Below, in pieces: positions 1-9,384 of a stretch of DNA of 64,000 nt. Source of the stretch: an uncultured Gemmatimonadales bacterium (GTDB taxonomy: Bacteria; Gemmatimonadota; Gemmatimonadetes; Longimicrobiales; Gaopeijiaceae); contig CALFPJ010000022.1 in NCBI GenBank assembly GCA_937919655.1, positions 1 through 64,000 on the forward strand, read 5' to 3'. Position 1 is the first letter of the stretch. Each line of letters opens with the position of its first letter. A program made the position numbers and the translations under genes. The notes beneath the pieces were generated by a model. That model saw nothing but the letters and a program-made list of their open reading frames with translations, was not told the DNA's origin and made no database searches.

Positions 1-364
1 AAACAATCGGGCAAGACACGCACGGACGGCGACCCGGTCTGGTACGGTCGTCAGGAAGGCCAGTCCAAAGCTCCTGCAGAGCCGCCCGGGACGCTCTCAG
101 CGCAGCCACTCCCTCTGGAGTGACCTTGAATCGCCTCCGGGGATGTCCACCCCGCCGTGGCGCTTCGGCTTCGATCTCCCACTACACGTACTGCTTTCCC
201 TCCAAGCGATCGAGCGTTCGGTACAGTGCACCTCGGGAAGTGTCGCGACCCGTCACCCGGATCAACTCACTCTGGACCTGGACCGGATAAGCTTCAGACC
301 CAAGTGGTAGGAGCGTGAGCAGAACGAGCTGTTCGAATTCCCCGATGAAGACACTTTTCGGCAC
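1..364 (-). pseudogene. PadR-family transcriptional regulator, interrupted by an in-frame stop
   Basis: The first 60 codons (364 down to 185) encode a PadR winged-helix N-terminus, with the typical stretch ending TSRGALYRTLDRLEGKQYV. A TAG at 182-184 then interrupts the frame. Reading through it, the same frame stays open to the window edge and gives a good PadR continuation (WEIEAEAPRRGGHPRRRF, then KVTPEGVAALRASRAALQEL), so the stop replaces one codon inside an otherwise intact gene. PadR repressors of this kind often sit beside exported-protein or permease genes in Gemmatimonadota and Acidobacteria. Either the gene is recently inactivated or there is a single-base sequencing error. The distal end lies outside the window. 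Confidence 0.75.
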
Positions 365-401
365 ATCCCTCTCCGGTGCAAGTCGCTAGTGCATACAATG
401 A

Positions 402-1088
402 CGACATCGGAAGCGAAAAGGTTTCGGGCTTCAGGTCATCCGCCCGCTAGAGCGTCGCCAGGCCACCCTTCCCAACCTCGCAGTCGGTATCGATCTTGGC
501 ACCTCAGCGGGCTCGAAGGCCGTGCCCGGCGACTACACCGTGCGGCTCACCGTGGGCGGTGTGGTGATGGAGCGCGCGTTGACGGTGTTGCCCGACCCGC
601 GCCTGGATCTGAGCCAGGCGGACCTCGTAGCACAGTTCGAAGCGGTCAAAGAGGTCACCGACCGCATCACCCCGGTAGCCGCGGAAACCCAACACATCTT
701 GGACCTCAAAGCCCAGATGGACGACCGTGTGAGCCAGACGTCGGACCAGCCCTACGCCGACCGGGTGAAAGACGCGACCAGCCCTGTCCAGGAAGCGTTG
801 GACTCGGTCCACGAGGCATTAGTAGACGTTTGCTGGACGAGCGACTACAAGTCACTCCACTACCCTGTGCGCGCTTACAACCAGCTGCTGAGCCTCAACG
901 GTTCGCTGCAGACCGGCCCCCGCGGGCCCACGGATGCACAGCGGCGTATCGCCTCCGAGTTGGGCGCGACCATCGATGCACAGCTGGCGCGGCTGAGGGA
1001 GATTGAGAGCACGGAGATCATGCAGCTCAATCAGGTGCTGGAGGAATTGGGGGTGCCCCCGGTTTATGTGCCGCGGCCGGTGAGTTGA
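402..1088 (+). pseudogene. C-terminal remnant of a BNR/VPS10-type exoprotein (glycosyl hydrolase-like)
   Basis: The frame is open from 402, with a possible GTG start at 522, and encodes only the tail of a much larger family. The strand-closing segment PGDYTVRLTVGG is followed by LPDPR and a long helical region rich in Gln and Glu. This is how WD40/YVTN/BNR-like exoproteins of roughly 1000 residues end. The propeller, signal peptide and start are missing, and the residues before PGDYTV do not look like the usual linker. The piece lies head to head with the broken PadR gene, so the whole locus looks decayed. The family assignment rests on the tail alone. Confidence 0.6.
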
Positions 1089-1136
1089 GGGGAGGCAGGG
1101 CTCAACGAGGGCCGGGTTTCAGCTCCCTGCCATCCG

Positions 1137-2369
1137 CTACTCCTGACTCGTCAGCCTGGCCTTCGGAATCTTCACCAACCCGACCCGGTTCGAGCTGGTC
1201 TGGTGAATCAGGAGATCCCCCGCCTCGGTAACCCACATATTCCGGATAATCCCGTATCCGGAGGGTAGCGCCCAACTCTGGAACTCTTCGGTCTTGGGAT
1301 CGAACCGCACTAATGCGTCCGGTCGCATTCCTGACTCGTTGTACCAGATCACGTCGTCCACGACGGCGAACGCATACGGGTGCGAAGTCGGCCCACTCGG
1401 CGACGGCCACTCCTTGATCTCGCCGGTCGCGGGGTCAAGCCGGCCGATGCGTCCCATGGTGGAGTTGCCGTACCAGACGATGCCGTCGCTGGCGATGTCC
1501 AGGCGACGGATTCTGGACCGCTCGTTCGGCACGTCGTAGTAGCGGACCTCCATCGTTTCCGGGTTCAGAGCGCCGATCTTGTTGGTGCCGTTGTACGCGA
1601 CCCAAACCGTCCCCCCCGCGTCGACCTTGATTCCATAGGGTCGTGCTTCCGTCGGGATCTCGGTGACGTCCCCGGTTGCCGGGTCGAGCCTGCCGAGCAT
1701 CGACGCGCCCTGGGCGGTGAAGTAGAGTTTGCCGTTCGGGTGAAACACCGCGCTGTGCGGATCACGCGCCTCAGTCGGATACTCGACGATCGCCCCGGTC
1801 GTGGGGTCGAGCTTCCCGATGGTCGCGTTGCTGTTGCCAGTGTACCAGATATTTCCATCTGCGTCGGGGACGATGGTGTGCGGCCGGGCACTCACCGGGA
1901 GCTTGTACTCCTCTATCTTCCCCGTCGCGGGATCTAAGCGACCCGCGAGGCTCGCCCACATTCCTGTCCACCAGATCGAACCGTCTGGTGCTTCGGCCGG
2001 ATCACGCAGGCGCTGGCCGAGCGTCGGCCCCATCCACTCGGTGATCTCGATCTCGAGGGCGCCGTCCATGAGGGTCGGGGCACGGTCCGTGGTCGCTGGG
2101 TAGTGCGACGCGAGGTAGTTCGCGGCGCGCCGGGCCTGGGCGTCGGGCAGCGCCACCATCGTACGCATCAGGTCGCGCCAGCCAGCGGCGTCGTAACCGG
2201 CCGAGCCCATGATCTGCCCGAGGCCGTGGCACGCAGTACAGGCGATCTCCACCACGTCCTTGCCGTCTCCGTCAGGGAGTGAAGCCTGTCCACCACCCCT
2301 TTGAGCGGCGACGGCAGCAGGGACGCACAAGCCGGTCACGAAAACCAACGCCAGCAGAACCTTCCTCAT
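1137..2369 (-). CDS. Heme c domain plus virginiamycin B lyase-like propeller, secreted
   Basis: This 410-residue exported protein starts at the ATG at 2369, preceded by a GGAAGG ribosome site, and has a signal peptide over residues 1-22. Residues 44-48 are CTACH, a c-type heme attachment motif inside a short cytochrome-like domain (about 30-105). From about residue 110 to the end run repeated LDPATG blades of the Vgb/streptogramin-lyase propeller type (GRLDPATGKIEEY, GKLDPTTGAIVEY). Such fusions are common in soil and marine bacteria and are usually annotated as Vgb-family proteins. Antibiotic lyase activity is not implied, and a periplasmic redox or sensing role is only a guess. It stands alone, 203 bases after the start of no other gene. 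Confidence 0.8.
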   Translation of the reverse strand: MRKVLLALVFVTGLCVPAAVAAQRGGGQASLPDGDGKDVVEIACTACHGLGQIMGSAGYDAAGWRDLMRTMVALPDAQARRAANYLASHYPATTDRAPTLMDGALEIEITEWMGPTLGQRLRDPAEAPDGSIWWTGMWASLAGRLDPATGKIEEYKLPVSARPHTIVPDADGNIWYTGNSNATIGKLDPTTGAIVEYPTEARDPHSAVFHPNGKLYFTAQGASMLGRLDPATGDVTEIPTEARPYGIKVDAGGTVWVAYNGTNKIGALNPETMEVRYYDVPNERSRIRRLDIASDGIVWYGNSTMGRIGRLDPATGEIKEWPSPSGPTSHPYAFAVVDDVIWYNESGMRPDALVRFDPKTEEFQSWALPSGYGIIRNMWVTEAGDLLIHQTSSNRVGLVKIPKARLTSQE

Positions 2370-2572
2370 AGTCGCCTTCCTCGGGCAGCGCATAACGCTC
2401 AATTCGATTCGTGCTCGACCCCGCTGCCCTCTACGGCCGCTTTTGAGGGGGATGATAGTGTCGGGCCCGTTCATGCGCACAAGATGCAGCACATATCCGA
2501 AAGCCGCGAATGTCAGGTCCACCCCCGCTCCGCCGCACCACTCAGCCGGTCTGCTTATCGGGTCAGCCCCAC

Positions 2573-3862
2573 TCACTCGGCCCGGAGCACCGACAGGTCC
2601 GTCCCCGCCAGATTTTGGAAGGCACGCAGCCCAAACTCGGGAAGCGTCGCAATGAGGTGGTCGAAGATGTCCGCCTGAAGTGCCTCGTACTTTCCCCAGT
2701 CCGTGTCGTTGGAGAAACAATAAATCTCCAGGGGAAGGCCCTGCGGCCCGGGCTGTAGCTGCCGGACTAGGAGTGTCATCTCCTGATGGACCATCGGGTG
2801 TCGGCGCAGGTAGTTCAACACATACGCGCGGAACGAACCCACATTGGTGAGGCGGCGCTGCTCCGGAACCACGTCATCGCCCGCCACCTCTCTCGCGTTG
2901 GCCTTCGCCAACTCCTCTCGCTTGCCCCTGAAATATTCATGCAAAAACTCGAAGCCGGAGAGTCGTGCCACCTCTTCATCCGACAGGAAATGAATCGAGT
3001 TCATATCCAGGTAGATCATACGCTTGATGCGCCGGCCACCCGATTCGCTCATCCCTCTCCAGTTTTTGAATGATTCGGAGATGAATTTGTGCGTCGGAAT
3101 GGTGGAGATCGTCTTGTCCCAATTCTGGATCTGCACCGAATGCAGCGCGATATCGATGACGTCACCATCTGCATTGGCCTGAGACATCTCGACCCAGTCG
3201 CCGATCCGTATCATTTGGTTGGACATGATCTGGACGCTGGCGACGAGTGACAGGATCGTGTCTCGAAACACGAGCATGAGGACCGCGGTGAGGGCCCCGA
3301 GTCCCGAGAGAAAGAAGATCGGAGATTTTCCTGCCAGCGCCGAAATCACCACGATCCCCGCGGTCACATAGAGGAAAAGGCTCACGACCTGCAGATAACC
3401 CTTGATCGGACGGTTGCGAGCCTCCGCGTTGGTCTCGGTGTAGATGTCGTTGAAGGCGTTGAGTAGGCCACCGCCGGCCATGGCGAGGGAGATCATGACC
3501 CACGCGACGGAGACGCGCCGTACGAGCACCGCCCCTGTCAGCGCGAGCGCGTCCCAGCCCGCTGTGGCGACGTCTGCCGGGGGAACGTCAGCGAGCCATT
3601 CGGGACTGACTGCGAGCGCCCCAGCGATTCCCGCGTACGTGACGAGCGCGGGGGCGATGTTGGCGAGCCGGTGAAATACTCGCCGTTCAATGATGCGGTC
3701 ATCCCAGGTGACGGCGGTCTTGCTGGCGACCCGATTGATGAGCGCAAGAAAGATGCGCCGGACCACGACGTTGGCGGCCCACGCGAGGATGGCGAGGGTG
3801 GCAAGTCCAATGATCGCCCGGAGCCACTCGTTCGCAGCGATGTTCGACAGCAGGTCCTGCAT
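2573..3862 (-). CDS. MscS-family mechanosensitive ion channel
   Basis: This 429-residue inner-membrane protein has four to five hydrophobic segments in its N-terminal half. The MscS pore helix region follows (about 190-230, GLGALTAVLMLVFRDTILS), then the soluble beta domain marker IGDWVEM. The C-terminal part resembles the YbdG/YnaI group of larger MscS homologues rather than the 286-residue E. coli MscS. The expected role is to open under membrane tension and release solutes during hypo-osmotic shock. Its ATG at 3862 precedes a 101-base gap to the next gene, so it probably has its own promoter. Confidence 0.85.
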   Translation of the reverse strand: MQDLLSNIAANEWLRAIIGLATLAILAWAANVVVRRIFLALINRVASKTAVTWDDRIIERRVFHRLANIAPALVTYAGIAGALAVSPEWLADVPPADVATAGWDALALTGAVLVRRVSVAWVMISLAMAGGGLLNAFNDIYTETNAEARNRPIKGYLQVVSLFLYVTAGIVVISALAGKSPIFFLSGLGALTAVLMLVFRDTILSLVASVQIMSNQMIRIGDWVEMSQANADGDVIDIALHSVQIQNWDKTISTIPTHKFISESFKNWRGMSESGGRRIKRMIYLDMNSIHFLSDEEVARLSGFEFLHEYFRGKREELAKANAREVAGDDVVPEQRRLTNVGSFRAYVLNYLRRHPMVHQEMTLLVRQLQPGPQGLPLEIYCFSNDTDWGKYEALQADIFDHLIATLPEFGLRAFQNLAGTDLSVLRAE

Positions 3863-3963
3863 GATCGTGCCCCTAGCGGTTGATGAGCGCGCCTAGTCCT
3901 GCGAGGCAGCGAGTTACGTGAAAGGTCGCATGCGATCGCCGGCAGCGTCCCGAAGTCGTTCGA

Positions 3964-5496
3964 TCAGCGGCGCACCTCGAGCAGTCCTCCGGCGAAGTCC
4001 GCGGGATCGACAGACCCCACAGTCACCGACACGCGCGTCCCACTGATGAGCACGGTTGCCTCGACGTCCACGCGCCGCACCCCCTCAGGGATCGCAAAAT
4101 GGAGCGGCGTCATACCCTGAGAGCTGTAACCGCCGCCAGTGTCGGAGGCGCGCAGGCCCAACAAACGGCCGGTCTCTGAGTCGCGCACGCGCACCTCGGC
4201 GCCTGTCCGGGTCCAGCGCCCCTCGCCGTCCAATACGACGACCTGCAGCGATCGCGCGGGCCCTGAAGCCTCTAGCAGATTTCCGTACAGAGGGTGGGTG
4301 CCGGCCTCCGGATCGTTGTTGGCGAGCGCCAGATCAAGGTCGCCGTCCTGGTCGAAATCGGCCCAGGTGACACCGTGACTACCGCCGCGTTCGTGCATGG
4401 CTTCGGTCGTGACGTCAGTGAAGACGCCCCCCACGTTCCGGAAGAGTTCGTCCGGCTCCTCCGGCGAGCCCGACACGAAGACGGTGACGTAGAGGTCGAG
4501 CCATCCATCCAGATCGTAGTCCCCCCAAGCGGCGCTCACCGAGTGATGATCGGCAGCGAGGGGCGTACCCGGCGCAACGTCTACGAAGCTGCCACCACCC
4601 TGGTTTTGCCAGAGCACATCGGGTCCGTACGAAGCGACGAACAGATCGAGGTCCCCGTCGTTGTCGTAGTCGGCCAACGCGGCGCCTACACTGCCGCCCT
4701 CCTCGGACCTACCGGGTTGGTTCATGCCCAGGGCAGGAGCTACGTCTGTGAAGTGCGCCCCATCATTTCGGTAGAACGCATCCTCATCGCCGTTCTGGTT
4801 GGCCACGAAGAGATCAAGATCCCCGTCGGTGTCCATGTCGAACCACACCGCGCCCACGGTGCGCCGGTCGTCGTCGATCCCGACTTCGCCAGCAACGTCG
4901 ACGAAGGCGCCATCCCGGTTGGCATAGAGTCGGTTGGGTTGGTCCCGCATCGCAAGAAAGAAGTCCAGATCGCCGTCACCATCGAAGTCGATCCAGGAGG
5001 CCTGGCGCGTCGTGCCCACGATGTCGAGGCCCAATTCTCCCGTCACGTCGAAGAAGCGCCGTCCGGGACCCTCGTTTCTATACAGCCGGCTGGGGATTTC
5101 CGTAGACGGCACGTACCCGACGAAAAGATCGGGGTCGCCGTCCGCGTCGAAGTCGCCCCAAGCCGCGGTGCGTGTTTCCTCCGCGTCCGCAATCCCGTAC
5201 TCCTCCGCAACATCAACGAGCGTCCCGGCGTCATTGCGGTACAGCCGATTCTGGGCGCCGCGAAAGCCCACGAAGAGATCCAGATCCCCATCTCCGTCGA
5301 AGTCGGCCCAAGCGTTCGGCTGCGCACCGGGGGAGGCAAACAGATCTTCCTGCAGTCGTTGGAAGGCAGGGGGCGCAGAGACCTGATCGGCGGAGACGGG
5401 CACCCGATTGGCCGGTGAGTCCGGCGCGCACGCGGCGAGTGCAAGAACGGCGAAGAGTGGAGCCAAGCCCACAGAGGGACGCCGCGTCGACGGCAC
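3964..5496 (-). CDS. FG-GAP/VCBS repeat lipoprotein with C-terminal ASPIC/UnbV domain
   Basis: At least seven repeats of the FG-GAP calcium-binding kind (DFDGDGDLDLFVG, DYDNDGDLDLFVA, DYDLDGWLDLYVT) form an integrin-like or CRTAC1-like propeller. The C-terminus (about 420-510) carries ASPIC/UnbV features such as TGAEVRVRD and GGGYSSQG. A GTG at 5496, after a G-rich ribosome site, gives a 510-residue lipoprotein with the lipobox LALAAC. An earlier ATG at 5556 would overlap the upstream peptidase gene by 44 bases and put extra residues before the signal sequence, so it is less likely. It is probably an outer-membrane or surface protein, with ligand unknown. The 16-base gap suggests cotranscription with the M28 peptidase gene. 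Confidence 0.8.
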   Translation of the reverse strand: MPSTRRPSVGLAPLFAVLALAACAPDSPANRVPVSADQVSAPPAFQRLQEDLFASPGAQPNAWADFDGDGDLDLFVGFRGAQNRLYRNDAGTLVDVAEEYGIADAEETRTAAWGDFDADGDPDLFVGYVPSTEIPSRLYRNEGPGRRFFDVTGELGLDIVGTTRQASWIDFDGDGDLDFFLAMRDQPNRLYANRDGAFVDVAGEVGIDDDRRTVGAVWFDMDTDGDLDLFVANQNGDEDAFYRNDGAHFTDVAPALGMNQPGRSEEGGSVGAALADYDNDGDLDLFVASYGPDVLWQNQGGGSFVDVAPGTPLAADHHSVSAAWGDYDLDGWLDLYVTVFVSGSPEEPDELFRNVGGVFTDVTTEAMHERGGSHGVTWADFDQDGDLDLALANNDPEAGTHPLYGNLLEASGPARSLQVVVLDGEGRWTRTGAEVRVRDSETGRLLGLRASDTGGGYSSQGMTPLHFAIPEGVRRVDVEATVLISGTRVSVTVGSVDPADFAGGLLEVRR

Positions 5497-5512
5497 AATC
5501 TCGCCCCCCACC

Positions 5513-7219
5513 CTAGCGACCACCCCCGAACAACCCACCGAAGAAGTCGCCCACATTCCACGCCGGCCGTGCGTCCTGCATCGTTACGTGATACCCCGTC
5601 AAGAAGTTCACCTGCGCGTGGCTGACACCTGCCCCGAAGTCGAAACCCTGGTCGGCCTCGTCCTGGGGCGTGTGATAGCGCTCTTGGCGGAAGGCGGTGT
5701 TGATCGCGCCGCCGTCCCGCTCATCTCCAGTCTCGAAACCGCTCTTGATGAAGAGCGCGGGTATGCCTCGGCGCACGAAGCTGTAGTGGTCGCTGCGGAT
5801 GAACAGGACCTGCTCTGGAATCGGGTCCGAACCGATCGCCATGCCCAGGTGGCCCGCCGCGGCCCCGACCGCCACCGAGAGATCGGAGTGCTCGGCGCCG
5901 TACGGCACGATGTCCAGAAGAGGATGGAACAGAAACGGCATGTCCAGCGTCATATTCGCCACGAGGCTCTCAGCGGGCACCGTGGGATGCTGCACGAAGT
6001 AGTCGGACCCGAGTAGCCCCCACTCCTCGGCTGTGGCAATCAGAAACAGCACGGAGCGCCTCGGGGCCTCCGGCAGACTGGCGAAGGCACGAGCGATCTC
6101 GATCACGATGGACGTTCCGGAGGCATTGTCGTGCGCTCCGTTGTAGATCGTGTCACCATCGACCGCGGTCCCGATGCCGAAGTGATCGACGTGGCCGACG
6201 TAAATCACGTGTTCTCCACTTAGCTCGGGGTCACTCCCAGGCAAGCGAGCCACCAAGTTGTGGCTCTCTACACGGCGGTGATGGGTGGTGGTGATCAGCG
6301 TCGCCTCCACCGCGAGATCGAAGGCCTGTGGGGTGCTCGCCGCCGCCGCGTCGAACACGTCCTCGATGTCCGTCGGCGCTCCTTCGAAAAGGACCCCGGC
6401 GGCACCGTGGTTGAGGTTCGCCGACCCCATGATCGGCGATGCAGCCCCACGACCACCCGGGGCGCCGGAGGCGTCTAGCCAGGCGAAGCCGCCTCGACGT
6501 GACCGCGCCACCCCGACCGCCCATCGGAATCGGGGATCGTCCGGGTAGGTGAAGCTGATCACTCCGACCGCGCCGCGAGAGGCGGCCTCGGAGGCCTTCA
6601 CCGCGTCGGACGAATAGTACGCGCGTTGGTTGCTCGGAAGGGACGGGGGCGCGCCCGTGAGATACGCGACGATCTTGCCTTCCACGTCGACGTTTGCGAA
6701 GTCGTCGTATCCAAGGCCGGGCGCGCTGACGCCGTACCCGACGAAAACGACCGGCGCGGTCACCTCTGACTCGGTGCGGCTCGCGTTGGCCCCGAGCGTG
6801 AAGTCCTCGCCGTAGACGAACGTATGTGTCCGACCGGCAACCGTCAGGGACATTCCGCTCGCGGCCTCGTCGACCAGACTCTCCTGCAGCGGCACCGGCT
6901 GACGGAAGCCTCCGTCCACACCAGCCGGCTCAAGCCCGAGCGCCGAAAGCTGCGCTTCGACGTAGCGAGATGCGCCTTCGTACCCCTCCGTTCCTGGGGC
7001 GCGCCCCGCGAGGCTGTCATCGGCAAGCACGCGGATGTGGCGCTCGATCGCGTCTGGGGTGATCGAGGCCAACGCGGCTTCGACCTCTGGCGTGTCGAAG
7101 GAGATAGCGGTCGAAGTGCCCTCCTCCCCAAGGGAGCAGCCCCCAAAGAGGAGCAGCGAGGCCAGTCCGGCGCCGGCGAGTCCACAGAAGGGATGGACGG
7201 TTGGGTGAGCTCGTTTCAT
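5513..7219 (-). CDS. M28-family zinc aminopeptidase, lipoprotein with PA domain
   Basis: This 568-residue lipoprotein (lipobox ending at Cys28) starts at the ATG at 7219 behind a GGAGG site. A protease-associated insert spans roughly 150-300. Zinc ligands and catalytic residues of family M28 are visible: His343 in GHVDHFG, Asp364 in GAHDNASG, Glu398-Glu399 in TAEEWGLLGS, and a late His in RSDHYSF. The expected activity is removal of N-terminal residues from peptides at the cell surface, which would suit a peptide-scavenging life. It is the first gene of a pair with the FG-GAP lipoprotein and is divergent from an SDR gene across 322 bases. Confidence 0.9.
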   Translation of the reverse strand: MKRAHPTVHPFCGLAGAGLASLLLFGGCSLGEEGTSTAISFDTPEVEAALASITPDAIERHIRVLADDSLAGRAPGTEGYEGASRYVEAQLSALGLEPAGVDGGFRQPVPLQESLVDEAASGMSLTVAGRTHTFVYGEDFTLGANASRTESEVTAPVVFVGYGVSAPGLGYDDFANVDVEGKIVAYLTGAPPSLPSNQRAYYSSDAVKASEAASRGAVGVISFTYPDDPRFRWAVGVARSRRGGFAWLDASGAPGGRGAASPIMGSANLNHGAAGVLFEGAPTDIEDVFDAAAASTPQAFDLAVEATLITTTHHRRVESHNLVARLPGSDPELSGEHVIYVGHVDHFGIGTAVDGDTIYNGAHDNASGTSIVIEIARAFASLPEAPRRSVLFLIATAEEWGLLGSDYFVQHPTVPAESLVANMTLDMPFLFHPLLDIVPYGAEHSDLSVAVGAAAGHLGMAIGSDPIPEQVLFIRSDHYSFVRRGIPALFIKSGFETGDERDGGAINTAFRQERYHTPQDEADQGFDFGAGVSHAQVNFLTGYHVTMQDARPAWNVGDFFGGLFGGGR

Positions 7220-7541
7220 GGCGGTCCTCCGGGGGTCGTCGTCAACCGACACTACGGAGGCGACATTCGCGCGGCAACTCTCTCGACCCGGGCGCGCGCC
7301 TCTGTGGGGCCTGGCCAATCACTCGCCCATTGCAGCGCGGGCCACGGCTATTGCAGCGCCGGCCACCGCCCAAGACGCGGGGCCTTTCTACGGGGCGATC
7401 TATCGTGGGCTTGCCGCGGCACCATCGCCGCGGACAACTTCGCACCTCTCGGGGGATTCGGCTGTCTCGGCGGGGCCGCCTCCGCGCGGTCGAGCTACCC
7501 GTTACTCCGACGCGTCCCTCCCCCGATCTGGAGTCCATACG

Positions 7542-8330
7542 TTGATCTCATTAGCCGGCAAGACCGCCATCGTCACGGGCGCGGCCCGTGGCATCGGTGC
7601 AGCGTGTTCCCGAGCCTTCGCCGAACACGGCGCCAATGTGGTCATGGCCGATGTCCTTCCGGAACTGTGTGCCGAGACCGCGGCGTCCATCTCCAGGGAT
7701 ACAGGCGCGGACACGCTCACGGTCCAGACGGATGTGAGCCAGGAGGCTGACTGTGAAGCTCTTCTCGTGAGGTGCGTCGAGCGCTTCGGCCAATGCGACA
7801 TCCTGCTCAACAACGCTGGTATCATTGTAGCGGGCTCGATTCTCGACGTATCCACTGAAGACTTCGATCGAGTTCTGGGGGTCAATCTGCGGGGCACGTT
7901 CATGCTGAGCCGTGCGGTGGCGAAACACATGGTTGAACGGTCCATCCACGGCGCGATCATCAACATGTCTTCCACTAACGCAGTGGTGACCATTCCCGAT
8001 CAACTCGCCTATGCGACGTCGAAGGGAGGCGTGGGCCAGCTCACCAAGGTCATGGCCATGGAACTCGCGGCCCACGACATCCGGGTCAACGCGATCGGTC
8101 CGGGCTCCATCGCCACCGACATGCTCGACGTCGTGATGCAGGACGACAACGCCCGCAGGACGATTCTGTCGCGGACGCCTATGGGTCGGGCCGGCGATCC
8201 CTCCGAGGTCGCTTCAGTGGCGGTATTCCTGGCCAGTGACTACGCCTCCTACGTGACTGGTCAAACGATCTATCCGGACGGGGGGAGGCTCTCGCTCAAC
8301 TACACCGTGCCGCTCAGAGAGGACGGATGA
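7542..8330 (+). CDS. SDR-family oxidoreductase
   Basis: This classical short-chain dehydrogenase of 262 residues has the cofactor motif TGAARGIG near the start, NNAG, the catalytic Ser in NMSSTNA, and the active-site pair YATSK. The cofactor loop (DVLPEL after VVMAD) suggests NAD rather than NADP. The start chosen is a TTG at 7542 preceded by GGAG; no ATG is available before the glycine motif. It resembles glucose or 3-oxoacyl reductase-like SDRs, but the substrate cannot be told. It ends by overlapping a possible 35-codon reading frame. Confidence 0.85.
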   Translation: MISLAGKTAIVTGAARGIGAACSRAFAEHGANVVMADVLPELCAETAASISRDTGADTLTVQTDVSQEADCEALLVRCVERFGQCDILLNNAGIIVAGSILDVSTEDFDRVLGVNLRGTFMLSRAVAKHMVERSIHGAIINMSSTNAVVTIPDQLAYATSKGGVGQLTKVMAMELAAHDIRVNAIGPGSIATDMLDVVMQDDNARRTILSRTPMGRAGDPSEVASVAVFLASDYASYVTGQTIYPDGGRLSLNYTVPLREDG

Positions 8331-8434
8331 CCCCCTCACAACTCAACAGAGCCGTCGGGATACCGCGCGTCCTGGACCCCATCGGACTCTTGGCGCAGAT
8401 CCTGTTCGCCAAGCGAAGACCGCACTTCGCCTGA
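8327..8434 (+). CDS. Short coupled reading frame (35 codons), unknown
   Basis: An ATG at 8327 overlaps the stop of the SDR gene in an ATGA arrangement and opens a 35-residue frame, MTPSQLNRAVGIPRVLDPIG and onward. It has no recognisable domain. It could be a genuine small coupled peptide, the leftover N-terminus of a lost downstream gene, or chance. Nothing recognisable was found from 8435 to 8665 on either strand. Confidence 0.2.
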   Translation: MTPSQLNRAVGIPRVLDPIGLLAQILFAKRRPHFA

Positions 8435-8665
8435 AATCGGCGATAGCACTGATGAGGGCGAGGGCTAGCTAGGCCGTCGTCCCAGCCTTTTGAGGCTTAC
8501 GATGACATCGCCGTCAAAGAGAGCCTGCGGCGTAAGCGCCAGCCACGTCGCAAAGAGCCCGTCGTAGGAATGACCAGGTCAACGGCGCGACAGAGTGGTG
8601 CCAGGCGGACCTGCACCTTCCGCTCTACAGCATCGACAATAGCGAGGGCGTGGGCATTTCAGGGC

Positions 8666-9061
8666 TCATCGGATGCCTGTGTCAAAGCTGATCGTCACCT
8701 CAGTGTACACACCTTCGAGCACGTCCACCTCAAGCTGCCCGGCGAACGGGAACGGATCGTCGGACTCAGGGTCGAGAATATACCGCCCGGCACGGAGCCC
8801 CACCTCGAAGCGTCCGTCCTCTCCGGCTCTTACTCGGGTCGCCAACCCGCCCCCTTCGCTCAGCACTTTGATCCAAGCGCTATAGGGAACGTCGGGGCAC
8901 GAGACGCCCGGACCGTGGACGGGACACTGAGGCCCCACTAGAACGAGGCCATAGATGCCTTGCGTAGCACCGGGGCCCAGCAAGTCATCATTGCCGCACG
9001 CGGGAATCGCGACGAGCGCGGCCAGCAAGATCCAACCATTGAGTCGTGTCAGGGTGCGCAT
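8666..9061 (-). CDS. Small lipoprotein with carboxypeptidase-regulatory-like domain
   Basis: This 131-residue protein has a lipoprotein signal ending ALVAIPACGND. The rest is a single beta-sandwich-like domain, beginning GIYGLVLVGPQCPV and passing through VRAGEDGRFEVGLRAGRY, the pattern of CarboxypepD_reg-like domains. The ATG at 9061 is chosen over one seven codons earlier because it directly precedes the charged signal start. The location is probably periplasmic or outer membrane, and the function is unknown. Confidence 0.65.
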   Translation of the reverse strand: MRTLTRLNGWILLAALVAIPACGNDDLLGPGATQGIYGLVLVGPQCPVHGPGVSCPDVPYSAWIKVLSEGGGLATRVRAGEDGRFEVGLRAGRYILDPESDDPFPFAGQLEVDVLEGVYTEVTISFDTGIR

Positions 9062-9240
9062 CTTTTCTCTTCCTGCCTCCACCTAGCTTGATCTTCGTCT
9101 ATTCAGACGACTGAGACCAACAAAACCTGACACCGACGCCCTTCGGGTTGTACACGCTGCGGAAAGCACGTCGCTGCAGAGGTCTTGTGCCTGTAAGGTC
9201 GTGGCCGCCATTTGGACGTCCACACGGTCCCGGAGACCTT

Positions 9241-9345
9241 CGTGACCGGTGGGGGCGTTTGGAGATCCAAACGGGCGTGGGCTTCGGCCTGACGGACGGG
9301 GATGACAACCTCACTTTCAAGCTCATACTGGCTCGCGACTTGAAT
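9241..9345 (+). pseudogene. Possible remnant of an outer-membrane beta-barrel C-terminus
   Basis: Within the otherwise gene-free stretch 9083-9384 one plus-strand frame reads RLEIQTGVGFGLTDGDDN and then LTFKLILARDLN. That alternating pattern is how many transporter-like outer-membrane barrels end. The frame does not stop where such a protein should (it runs on past ARDLN), and no upstream part of a gene is visible in any frame. It is best read as a decayed 3' end. The match is by eye only. Confidence 0.35.
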
Positions 9346-9384
9346 TACCGTCGGTGTCGATTGCGCGCGCTGACGCGCGGCCCT

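Noticed and set aside
4294-5418. 374-codon open frame on the plus strand
   Set aside because: It is antisense to the FG-GAP repeat gene, whose repeated Asp codons keep the opposite frame open. No domain or start site supports it.
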